Positions 8,285 to 15,993 of a DNA stretch of 64,000 nt are shown piece after piece. The notes beneath the pieces are model-generated. The model saw only the letters and a program-made list of their open reading frames with translations. It was not told the origin of the DNA and searched no databases. The DNA is from M3007 sp964550795. GTDB lineage: Bacteria > Bacteroidota > Bacteroidia > Chitinophagales > Saprospiraceae. Within the stretch, counting starts at the first letter, position 1. Every line of letters starts with the position of its first letter. The translations under genes and the position numbers were made by a program. The stretch spans positions 1 through 64,000 of the forward strand of contig CAZKBH010000022.1 of the NCBI GenBank assembly GCA_964550795.1, read 5' to 3'.

Positions 8285-10231
8285 ATGCGAAGACAGCTAC
8301 TACCACTTCTGCTCCTGTTGCTCCCAATCGGTGCATTCCCGCAGTCCATTGACAGCCTTAAAAACGCGGTGGCTGCCCTGCCTGAAGATACGAATCGGGT
8401 GATGGCCCTTTACCAGCTTTACTACGCCTATTTTGATGCCGACCAACAGCCCGAGATGCTCGAAACGGCGGAACAGGGACTTGCCCTGAGTGAAAAACTG
8501 AAGTTCGACCGTGGGCTTACTCGCTTTATTTTTTGCAAGGCGACTAGCTTCGACATTATGGGTAGAAGCAAAGAGGCCATCCATCTCTTTGAGGAAGGTT
8601 TACCATACGCGCAGAAAAGCGAGGACCAGATGATGATCGCTCGGTACCATCTCAATATCGGCGTGGCGCACTACACCTTAGGCGATTTGGACCAGGCGCT
8701 GCAAAGCTATTTCTCAGCATACAAGATTTTTAAAGCACAAAATCTCCAAAAAAACCTCTCCAAAGTACTCAACAACATCGGTGTGATCTATCGAAGACAA
8801 GGCAAACGAGATCGCGCCGAAGCCATTTACAGGGAATCACTGGCCATCAAAGAGGCCCTGCGCGACACCTTGGGCATGGCTTCCTCCTACCAAAACCTGG
8901 CCGCAGTGCTGAGCACATCCAATCGAGAAACAGAGATGATTGACTATTTGTACAAGGCCTTGAATATCTACGAGCAGCTTGGCCGCAGTGCTGATGCGGC
9001 AGGTTGCTATTCCGTGCTCGGGCAGATTTATTTCAATCTGGACCGCCTACAGGAATCCAAGGAGGCGCTATTGAAAGCAAAGGCGCAATACGAAAAACGC
9101 CCCAGTGCGGAGTACTCGCCCAATGTTTACCGTATGTTGGGCAGCGTGTCAAACGCAGAGGGGAACCATGCGCAGGCGGAGCAGTATTTGCAGGAAGCGC
9201 GAAAATGGGCGCGGCAGTTCGATCAAAAAGAAAATTTGTGGGACATACTCAATGAGCTTTCCAAAACGCAGCATCAATTGGGCAAACACCAGGCGGCCTA
9301 CCTCACCCTGCGAGAATCCGCCACCCTGCGAGATTCACTGACAGAAAAAAAACGTTTGGAACTAATGGAGGAAATGCAGGCAAAATTTGAGGTGGCTCAA
9401 AAAGACAGTGAACTGAAAATCAATCAATTAGACCTTAAACAACGCACCCTTGAACGCAACTGGCTGATCGCTGGGGCGGCCTTGCTTGGGCTGCTTGCCT
9501 TGGGCATTTTCTTCGGTCTTCGGGGCCGGATTAGGGCCAATAAAAAAATCGCTGCACAGGAATCGGCGCTCCAGCAACAGCAATTTGTGCAATTGGAACA
9601 GGAGGCCAAACTCTCCGCGCTCAACGCCATGATCGAGGGTCAGGAAAAAGAGCGCAGCCGCATTGCGGCGGATTTACACGACGGACTGGGCGGCCTGTTG
9701 ACCTCGGTCAAATCGCATTTCAACGCGCTACCGAAGTTCGACGAGGCTGCAGAGCTACAGCGCAAAACCAATCATCTCATTGACGATGCCTGTGGGGAAG
9801 TACGCCGCATCTCGCACAACATGATGCCGCGCGCTCTGGCACTCACCGGCTTGCCCGGGGCGCTCGAAGACCTCGCCCAAGACTTAGCGCGACAAGGTGT
9901 TCACTGCCAACTCGAAATGATTGGTTTGGAAGCGCAAACGCTCGATCCGGCGCGTTCCGTCACGGTATTCCGTATCGTTCAGGAACTCTGCAACAACGTG
10001 CTCAAACACGCCCAAGCCGACCACCTTCTGCTCCAACTCATTGCCCGAGACGGACAGCTCACCATCATCGCCGAAGATAACGGCAAGGGTTTTGACTACC
10101 CAACGGCCTCTCGGCAAAACGGCTTGGGCCTGTCGAGCATCGAGTCGCGGGTGAAGTTCCTGCAAGGTAGCATTGAGTGGGACTCGGTGCCGGGCGAAGG
10201 GACGATGGTGAGTATTCAATTATTGGCTTGA
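8285..10231 (+). CDS. TPR-containing sensor histidine kinase (HisKA_3)
   Basis: 648 residues from ATG 8285; an upstream extension in frame overlaps the regulator gene and is not credible. A signal peptide (MRRQLLPLLLLLLPIGAFPQ) leads into a periplasmic region of tetratricopeptide repeats (about residues 30-380). A transmembrane helix follows (WLIAGAALLGLLALGIFF), then a coiled-coil linker. The HisKA_3 dimerisation region has IAADLHDGLGGLL with the phospho-histidine. The HATPase domain has the N-box ELCNNVLKHA, EDNGKGF and GLGLSSIESRV. This is the NarX/DesK-type kinase expected to partner the NarL-type regulator just upstream. The signal sensed is unknown. Confidence 0.93.
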   Translation: MRRQLLPLLLLLLPIGAFPQSIDSLKNAVAALPEDTNRVMALYQLYYAYFDADQQPEMLETAEQGLALSEKLKFDRGLTRFIFCKATSFDIMGRSKEAIHLFEEGLPYAQKSEDQMMIARYHLNIGVAHYTLGDLDQALQSYFSAYKIFKAQNLQKNLSKVLNNIGVIYRRQGKRDRAEAIYRESLAIKEALRDTLGMASSYQNLAAVLSTSNRETEMIDYLYKALNIYEQLGRSADAAGCYSVLGQIYFNLDRLQESKEALLKAKAQYEKRPSAEYSPNVYRMLGSVSNAEGNHAQAEQYLQEARKWARQFDQKENLWDILNELSKTQHQLGKHQAAYLTLRESATLRDSLTEKKRLELMEEMQAKFEVAQKDSELKINQLDLKQRTLERNWLIAGAALLGLLALGIFFGLRGRIRANKKIAAQESALQQQQFVQLEQEAKLSALNAMIEGQEKERSRIAADLHDGLGGLLTSVKSHFNALPKFDEAAELQRKTNHLIDDACGEVRRISHNMMPRALALTGLPGALEDLAQDLARQGVHCQLEMIGLEAQTLDPARSVTVFRIVQELCNNVLKHAQADHLLLQLIARDGQLTIIAEDNGKGFDYPTASRQNGLGLSSIESRVKFLQGSIEWDSVPGEGTMVSIQLLA

Positions 10232-10352
10232 TTCGATTAATCCATGAATTCCAGTATTTTTAAAAACCTATGATTTCAGGGAATCGGCGGGGGTGGGGAT
10301 GAACTGACCTTTGTGGAAGAAATTGGGTTCATTTCAAGACAAACTTGCCACT

Positions 10353-11624
10353 ATGAGACAGTTCCTGTTTTCCCTCCTTTTATGCAGCTCATTTGCCCCT
10401 GTTTTCGGGCAATCCGTAGCAATCAACATCGATGGCTCCAATGCCCACGCCAGTGCAATATTTGACGTGAAGAGCACCAGCAAGGGTATGCTCATTCCGC
10501 GCATGACCACTACGCAGCGCAATGCGATTGCTACACCCGCTAACGGACTGCTAATCTACAACACCTCTGTCAACACGTTCCAGTTCCGGAAAGGATCTGT
10601 TTGGACCGACGTGAGCACTATATCCGTTTTATCCGACGTAGACGGTGACACCAAAATCCAGGTGGAAAAAAGCGCAAATGACAACAACATCCGCTTCGAT
10701 ATCAGCGGGGTGGAGCGCATGAAGTTGTTGAACAATGCTTCAGGGGTAAGTAGATTGGAATTGTTATCGGTTGGGCAAAATACTTTTGTTGGCCAGACAA
10801 CCGGACGGGTCAACAGCACCGGCCACTCCAACGCAGGATTTGGTTTCTCTGCCTTGTACACCAATAATTCAGGTTCGAGCAATAGTGTTTTCGGCTTTAA
10901 TGCCATGTATTCCAACTCGACCGGGGCTTCCAACACAAGTATGGGCGCGAATGCACTATACCGCAATACAACCGGCTCTGAAAATGTTGCCTTGGGAGCA
11001 TTGAGTCTTTATGACAATACTACCTCCTCCAACAATGTCGCCATTGGCTTTCGGGCAGCTGAATATTTCAACCACGGAGGGCAAAACACCTTCGTTGGAT
11101 CCTACACGCAAGCCACCGCTACGTATTCCAACAGTACTGCTTTGGGATATCAAGGCAGTATCACTGCCAGCAATCAGGTCCGCGTGGGGAATGCCAACGT
11201 AACCAGCATCGGCGGTTTTCAAAATTGGACCAATGTGTCGGACGCGCGCCTGAAAACTGATGTGAAGGCCGATGTGCCGGGTCTTGACTTTATCAACCGC
11301 CTACGCCCGGTCAGCTATCAGCTCGACCGCAATAAAATACAGCAATCCCTCGGGCAAGAACCTGCGGAACGCGGATCAGTAGTGCAGCGCATTACGGGTT
11401 TCCTGGCACAAGAAGTTGAGGCTGCTGCGAAGGAACAGGGCTTCGAGTTCAGCGGGGTGGATGCGCCCAAAAACGAGCAGGATTTTTATGGGCTGCGTTA
11501 CGCGGAGTTCACCGTGCCGCTCGTGAAGGCCGTACAGGAGATGGATGCTGAGAACAAGCAGTTGAAAGCCGCCCTGTCTGATCTGACTAAGCGTTTGGAG
11601 GCTTTAGAGGCTGCAAAGAAATGA
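10353..11624 (+). CDS. Secreted head-repeat protein with S74 chaperone domain
   Basis: 423 residues from ATG 10353, with a signal peptide (MRQFLFSLLLCSSFAPVFG). The middle (about residues 160-290) is a run of short imperfect repeats of the type N(T/S)TGxxNxxxGxxALYxN, as in trimeric autotransporter heads. The C-terminus has SDARLKTDVKADVPGLDFIN, the start of a peptidase S74/tail-fibre intramolecular chaperone domain, and ends in a heptad coiled coil (VKAVQEMDAENKQLKAAL). This suggests a trimeric surface fibre that may be self-cleaved. It is 121 bases after the kinase and heads three secreted-protein genes in a row. A TTG at 10311 is a weaker start. Confidence 0.82.
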   Translation: MRQFLFSLLLCSSFAPVFGQSVAINIDGSNAHASAIFDVKSTSKGMLIPRMTTTQRNAIATPANGLLIYNTSVNTFQFRKGSVWTDVSTISVLSDVDGDTKIQVEKSANDNNIRFDISGVERMKLLNNASGVSRLELLSVGQNTFVGQTTGRVNSTGHSNAGFGFSALYTNNSGSSNSVFGFNAMYSNSTGASNTSMGANALYRNTTGSENVALGALSLYDNTTSSNNVAIGFRAAEYFNHGGQNTFVGSYTQATATYSNSTALGYQGSITASNQVRVGNANVTSIGGFQNWTNVSDARLKTDVKADVPGLDFINRLRPVSYQLDRNKIQQSLGQEPAERGSVVQRITGFLAQEVEAAAKEQGFEFSGVDAPKNEQDFYGLRYAEFTVPLVKAVQEMDAENKQLKAALSDLTKRLEALEAAKK

Positions 11625-11658
11625 AGCCACCGTCTTTTTACTCAGTTCTCTAAAATTA

Positions 11659-12798
11659 ATGAACATGCATAAGCTATTCCTCCCCTGGGCAATATTACTC
11701 TCCTTGTTACCAACCACTGCCTTTACGCAGGGCGGATTGTTGCTCGAAAACAACGTTTATATGGTCGCTTCCGGTTTGGTCAACATCGTGATTGAAAATG
11801 GAAAGTGGGAAAATGCGTCAAGTATCTACCGTCCGGGGAAGAGCACCGTGAAATTCACTGGGGCTAGCTTGTACCAATCTGTCATTGGAGGCAGCTCTAC
11901 GACTCAATTTCATCACCTTGAAGTGGCCAAAAGCAACTCCGACCTGAAATTTACCTCTGGCGCTGGAATACATGGCAAGGTGTATTTTACATCCGGCAAA
12001 ATTAACCTTGATTCCCATAACTTAGTTTTACAATCAAATTCGGTTTTGGCGGGGGAAAACAACAATTCGCGTACTTATACCACTGCCACTGGATTTTGTA
12101 GAGGCTACTCTAATGGCTCGCTCGACAACCCTTTTAACTATGAAGCTTACAACTTGGGCATGCGCATAACTGCCACCGGCAACTTTGAGGGTCCCATCAA
12201 TATAGAACGTAAGCACACCGGCTTCGCGCTGCTAACTGGAATTAGCTTATTGAAAAATTGGAGCTTTTCGGCCGATAAGTTCCCCACTTCACAAAATGCC
12301 ACACTGCGGTTCTACTATTTCGATGCCGACCTAAATGGGTTGGATGAAAACACCCTCTCCATTTGGAAAAGCAACGACAACGGTGTCACTTGGGTGGACC
12401 TGGGTTTTTCCTCCCGCAACACATCCGCGAATTATGTGGAAAAATCAGGCATCAATAACATCATAGGTCTATGGACGCTCGGCAAATCAATCTTTCCATT
12501 CGGCTTGCCCGGCGACGATCGCTCCGAGCCGCTCTATGCCTCGGCCATCGAAACGCCCTGGCAAATCAACCCTAACCCAGTGGCAGATCAGGCAAGGGTG
12601 AGCATCGTTGCCGAACAAGCCGAAACACTGCGTCTGGAACTGTTCGATGCTAACGGGAAAACCGTCCTGATCCATCGCCGGGAACTGATACCCGGGGAAA
12701 ACCAGTTCGTGATCGAGCTCCAAAACCTTACTCCGGGCACCTATTTTGCCCGCATTGCCGGCCGGAACGCCGCGACAATTCCGCTCATAAAATTGTAA
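11659..12798 (+). CDS. Secreted protein with T9SS type A sorting domain
   Basis: 379 residues; ATG at 11659 or 11665. A signal peptide ends near FTQGG. The body has beta-rich segments without a recognised catalytic motif. The C-terminal 80 residues form a T9SS type A sorting domain (INPNPVADQARVSIV, then LELFDANGKTVL and LTPGTYFARI). Such proteins cross the outer membrane through the type IX system and are usually anchored at the surface. It lies 34 bases after the S74 protein and 6 bases before the next secreted protein, so the three are probably co-transcribed. Function otherwise unknown. Confidence 0.8.
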   Translation: MNMHKLFLPWAILLSLLPTTAFTQGGLLLENNVYMVASGLVNIVIENGKWENASSIYRPGKSTVKFTGASLYQSVIGGSSTTQFHHLEVAKSNSDLKFTSGAGIHGKVYFTSGKINLDSHNLVLQSNSVLAGENNNSRTYTTATGFCRGYSNGSLDNPFNYEAYNLGMRITATGNFEGPINIERKHTGFALLTGISLLKNWSFSADKFPTSQNATLRFYYFDADLNGLDENTLSIWKSNDNGVTWVDLGFSSRNTSANYVEKSGINNIIGLWTLGKSIFPFGLPGDDRSEPLYASAIETPWQINPNPVADQARVSIVAEQAETLRLELFDANGKTVLIHRRELIPGENQFVIELQNLTPGTYFARIAGRNAATIPLIKL

Positions 12799-12804
12799 CA
12801 ACAA

Positions 12805-13866
12805 ATGAACCGACAAACATTGGCGATACTCTTCGCTCTGACCTTCGGGGCAGCCCAGGCCCAATCCTGTCTGCCTGGCGGCATTACCTTCGTCTCGCAG
12901 GCTGAGGTGGATAATTTCCCGCTCAACAACCCGGGCTGCAAGACCATCGAGGGAAATGTCTATGTCTTGGGCAGCAGCGTCCAAAACCTGAACGGCTTGA
13001 GCCAAATCGAGCACATTGGCGGTGACCTGCTGATTAGCGACAACCCGCAACTCGCCAGTCTCGACGGACTGCCGAAACTCAAAACCATTGGCGGCGCTTG
13101 TCGGGTGCAGAACAATCCCCTGCTGACTCATTTGGACGGGCTGGCGAACCTCTCTTGGGTGAAGGGCGACTTTTTCTACATCGGCAACAACATCTTGTTG
13201 GCCAACATCGAAGGTTTGGCGGAATTGGACAGCGTTTCGGGCATTTTCCAAGTATGGGGACATCCGGAATTGACCACGCTGAAAGGTTTAGGGCAATTAC
13301 AACGGGTCAGCGATAAGCTGGCCGTGTTCAACAACGCCAAACTCGCCGTACTGGAGGGCCTCGACAGCCTAATCTATGTCGGTGGCGACCTGCGTTTGGA
13401 GAACAACCCACTATTGACGGATATCTCGTCTCTAAACCATCCGGTAACCATGCAGGGCGCCTTGGTCATTACGGACAACGCAGCCTTGAGCCATTGCGCG
13501 GTCAAATCCGTCTGCGATTACCTCGCAAATCCAGTCACTTTTGTGGCTATTTCAGATAATGGGAACAATTGCGCGTCGGTCCCGACCGTACAAACGGCCT
13601 GCCAAACCTTGGACACTGAGTCTCCCTTTTCTGTGCAACTTTTGGTCTCACCGAATCCAGCCAGTCACACACTTCGCCTTCAGGGTATGCCCGCCTCGGA
13701 TGCACGGATCAAGGTCTTTTCCAGCACCGGAATACTAATACTGGATGCCGATGTGGAGGCTGCGCAGGTTTTCCAATGGAACGTATCAGATTGGCCGATC
13801 GGACTTTATACGCTCCATTACCAAGGGGTACAAACCCTTGCGTTGCGCTTTTTGGTTGCTCGGTAG
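12805..13866 (+). CDS. Leucine-rich receptor-L-like T9SS surface protein
   Basis: 353 residues with a signal peptide (MNRQTLAILFALTFGAAQAQ). From about residue 45 to 240 it carries regularly spaced repeats of the form GDLLISDNPQLxSLDGLxxL, resembling receptor L-domain or leucine-rich repeats that stack into a solenoid and often bind ligands or other proteins. The last 75 residues are a T9SS type A sorting domain (VSPNPASHTLRLQG, IKVFSSTGILIL, WPIGLYTLHY). The gene begins six bases after the previous stop. Likely an exported adhesion or recognition protein; the ligand cannot be told. Confidence 0.8.
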   Translation: MNRQTLAILFALTFGAAQAQSCLPGGITFVSQAEVDNFPLNNPGCKTIEGNVYVLGSSVQNLNGLSQIEHIGGDLLISDNPQLASLDGLPKLKTIGGACRVQNNPLLTHLDGLANLSWVKGDFFYIGNNILLANIEGLAELDSVSGIFQVWGHPELTTLKGLGQLQRVSDKLAVFNNAKLAVLEGLDSLIYVGGDLRLENNPLLTDISSLNHPVTMQGALVITDNAALSHCAVKSVCDYLANPVTFVAISDNGNNCASVPTVQTACQTLDTESPFSVQLLVSPNPASHTLRLQGMPASDARIKVFSSTGILILDADVEAAQVFQWNVSDWPIGLYTLHYQGVQTLALRFLVAR

Positions 13867-13947
13867 AGCGGCGGGTTTGTAGGATTTATTGGAGATTTGC
13901 AGCCAGACCCAATTCGGGAATATGGCTTTCAACCAATTCAATTATAA

Positions 13948-14240
13948 GCGTTTAACCGCCGAACCGCCCGCACGGAAGTCATGTTCCATGCGGGCGGTCT
14001 TGCGTACCTCTACCTGTGTACGGAATCCACCACCTGTTCAATGTCGTTACCGGACCAGAGGACTCGGCACACGCAGTCCTCATCCGCGCCATCGAACCCC
14101 TCGAAGGGCTTGATCTCATGCGCAAATGGCGTAATATAAAGGGAATGGCCGCAGGCCTACACATTGGGGTAGGGTATGCAGGGAAATGCGCGGTCTGGCC
14201 TTGGCGGTTCGGGCTTAAAAATCCCGATTTTAAATCCCCT
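13948..14240 (+). pseudogene. Broken 3-methyladenine DNA glycosylase (MPG/AAG) fragment
   Basis: The plus strand encodes a clear internal piece of an AAG-type glycosylase: RRTARTEVMFHAGGLAYLYL ends at 14015 and, after a one-base deletion, YGIHHLFNVVTG and AHAVLIRAIEPLEG continue in another frame from 14016. These match the family blocks RTxRTEVM, AYVYLCYGIHHLFNVVT and HAVLIRAxEPxEG. The upstream part of the enzyme, including its start, is missing, and the region where GPGKL..ALGI should stand is garbled by what looks like an insertion. The piece is therefore non-functional. It lies between the secreted-protein cluster and the arsenic region, in a 495-base space without an intact gene. Confidence 0.78.
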
Positions 14241-14266
14241 AAGTAGTTGATAATGAATGTTTTTTG

Positions 14267-14341
14267 AATATTTATCGTAAAATTGCGATAAATATTTAAG
14301 CAAACACTTGTCTCTTTCAAGATTCATCGTACTTTTGCGAT
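14267..14341 (+). promoter_or_regulatory. arsR promoter with two ArsR-type operator sites
   Basis: A textbook Bacteroidota promoter is present: TTG (14308-14310), 19 bases, TACTTTTG (14330-14337). Two sites fit ATCGTANNNTTGCGAT: ATCGTAAAATTGCGAT at 14274-14289 and ATCGTACTTTTGCGAT at 14326-14341. The first sits in a longer perfect dyad (AATATTTATCG / CGATAAATATT, 14267-14296). The second covers the -7 box, so a bound repressor would block polymerase. Confidence 0.75.
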
Positions 14342-14361
14342 GGAATTTAGCAAACAACTTT

Positions 14362-14688
14362 ATGGCTACCCACAAAAAAGAAGCTTTTGAGCAGGACGAA
14401 CAAGATCTGGCAGAACTCGCCAAAGCGCTCGCGCATCCGGCTCGAATTGCCATTTTAAAAGAACTCGCCAAGCGAAATACCTGCATCTGCGGCGAAATCG
14501 TGGAGGTGCTGCCCTTGGCACAAAGCACCGTGTCGCAGCACCTGAAAGAACTGCAGCAAGCCGGGCTGATTCAAGGCACCGTGGATGGCGTAAAGTCCTG
14601 TTACTGCATCAACCGCGAAACCTTTCAAAAATTCGAGACGATGCTAAAGTCCTTTTTTGTGAGTACCTCCAACCAGCAGTGCTGCTGA
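14362..14688 (+). CDS. arsR: ArsR-family metalloregulatory repressor
   Basis: 108 residues from ATG 14362. A winged helix-turn-helix repressor of the ArsR/SmtB group, released from DNA when arsenite or another thiophilic metal binds. ALAHPARIAILKELAK precedes a cysteine pair CICGEIV in the position of the ArsR metal-binding motif (ELCVCDL type). The recognition helix is LAQSTVSQHLKELQQAG, and the C-terminus ends in QQCC, a second cysteine pair that could add to the metal site. It heads a gene set with arsM and an ACR3 pump, which supports arsenic sensing. Two matching operator sites lie upstream, so the gene is very likely self-repressed. Confidence 0.92.
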   Translation: MATHKKEAFEQDEQDLAELAKALAHPARIAILKELAKRNTCICGEIVEVLPLAQSTVSQHLKELQQAGLIQGTVDGVKSCYCINRETFQKFETMLKSFFVSTSNQQCC

Positions 14689-14741
14689 TCCCCCTAAACC
14701 CTAAACATTCTCAACCCCTCAACTCCCTCAACATTCAAGCT

Positions 14742-15653
14742 ATGCATACCGCAGAACAACTCAAAACAGTCGTCCGGGAAAAATACTCGGAAATCGCCTT
14801 ACAAGACAAAGGCATCAATGAAGCCTCTTGTTGCGGCGTCGGCACACCCGGCACGTACACGATTATGGCGGATTCTTACACCGAGCTCGAAGGCTACAAT
14901 CCCGATGCCGATTTGGGACTTGGCTGCGGCCTACCCACCCAATTCGCTCAAATTCAAGCCGGTGATACCGTGCTCGACCTCGGTTCCGGTGCTGGCAACG
15001 ACGCCTTCATCGCTCGGGCCGAAACGGGCGCAAGCGGCAAAGTCATTGGCGTGGATTTCACCCCAACCATGATTCGCCGTGCCCGTGAAAATGCCGAGAA
15101 ATTGAACTTCCACAACGTCGAATTCCGTCAGGGCGACATCGAAGAATTGCCCGTTTCGGACCACTCTGTGGATGTCGTGGTGAGCAATTGTGTGCTCAAC
15201 CTCGTGCCAGACAAACCCAAAGTTTTTAATGAAATCATGCGCGTACTCCGCCCCGGCGGGCATTTCAGCATCTCCGATGTGGTGCTGATGGGTGAATTAC
15301 CCGATGCGCTGCGCAATGCCGCCGAGATGTACGCAGGCTGCGTGTCCGGGGCTATCCAGAAGGAAGAATACCTTGACATCATTCGCCAGGCGGGTTTTGA
15401 AAACCTGAGTGTCCAGAAGCAAAAACCCATCCTCATCCCCGATGAAATCCTTTTGGAGTATCTCTCTACGGAAGAACTCAAAGCATTTGCGGAATCCAAA
15501 ACCGGAATCATCAGCGTCACGGTTTATGCCGAAAAACCCGGCGGCGATCCAGCAAACAAGACCATTCGGGCCGAAAAAAGCAAGCTTGAAATGCGCAATC
15601 TGGCATCCGAGGCGGGTAAAGCAAGTTGTACGCCGGGGGGTGGGTGTTGTTGA
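14742..15653 (+). CDS. arsM: Arsenite S-adenosylmethionine methyltransferase
   Basis: 303 residues from ATG 14742. It methylates arsenite using S-adenosylmethionine, giving methylated arsenicals. The SAM-binding motif VLDLGSGAGNDAF is clear. Cysteines typical of ArsM are present at ASCCGVG, GLGCGLP, SNCVLNLV and YAGCVSGAI, where arsenite is bound. A further cysteine-rich tail CTPGGGCC ends the protein. The gene lies 53 bases after arsR and is followed by a strong terminator, so arsR-arsM form a compact operon. A longer reading frame starting at 14679 overlaps arsR and lacks family similarity. Confidence 0.95.
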   Translation: MHTAEQLKTVVREKYSEIALQDKGINEASCCGVGTPGTYTIMADSYTELEGYNPDADLGLGCGLPTQFAQIQAGDTVLDLGSGAGNDAFIARAETGASGKVIGVDFTPTMIRRARENAEKLNFHNVEFRQGDIEELPVSDHSVDVVVSNCVLNLVPDKPKVFNEIMRVLRPGGHFSISDVVLMGELPDALRNAAEMYAGCVSGAIQKEEYLDIIRQAGFENLSVQKQKPILIPDEILLEYLSTEELKAFAESKTGIISVTVYAEKPGGDPANKTIRAEKSKLEMRNLASEAGKASCTPGGGCC

Positions 15654-15665
15654 TAAGTCCATTGG

Positions 15666-15710
15666 AGACCTATAAGGTTTTTTTCAAACCTTATAGGTCT
15701 TAATTTTTTA
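15666..15710 (+). terminator. Terminator after arsM
   Basis: A perfect 15-bp inverted repeat (15666-15680 and 15686-15700, AGACCTATAAGGTTT and its complement) with a five-base loop, followed by TAATTTTTTAG. It lies 13 bases after the arsM stop and is nearly symmetric, so it could work in both directions. Confidence 0.8.
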
Positions 15711-15796
15711 GTTTGATGCGAGCTTGCGCGAATGGTGAAAGTGGATTTCAATGAATTGCGCACTGGCTATCAACATTGTTTCAATACAGCACAGTT

Positions 15797-15937
15797 CCAG
15801 GCTTTGTCATCTTGACGAGACCCGTCCGCATCAAGTGCGCTTTATCCGAGTGCGTGTACTTGCCGGTACGCATAAAGCGAATACTCGGGGTACGCGCACT
15901 TGATGCGGACGGGTCTCGCCAAGATGACAAGGCTTGG
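15797..15937. repeat. Long hairpin element H, copy 1
   Basis: Arms of 44 bases (15797-15840 and 15894-15937) pair with three mismatches around a 53-base centre that also holds smaller dyads such as GTAC/GTAC. The arm sequence GACCCGTCC and the CATCAAGTGCGC block recur in the second copy at 25169-25318. No open frame of note. Likely a non-autonomous palindromic repeat. Confidence 0.8.
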
Positions 15938-15993
15938 TCGCTCGAAAATTCAAAAAAACGGAATGACTAACCATTGATAATCAACATTCTACC

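Noticed and set aside
13964..13997. A 14-bp inverted repeat (CCGCCCGCACGGAA / TTCCATGCGGGCGG) that looks like a terminator.
   Set aside because: It lies within the coding remnant of the glycosylase, has no T-run, and its bases are explained by the RTEVMFHAGG codons.
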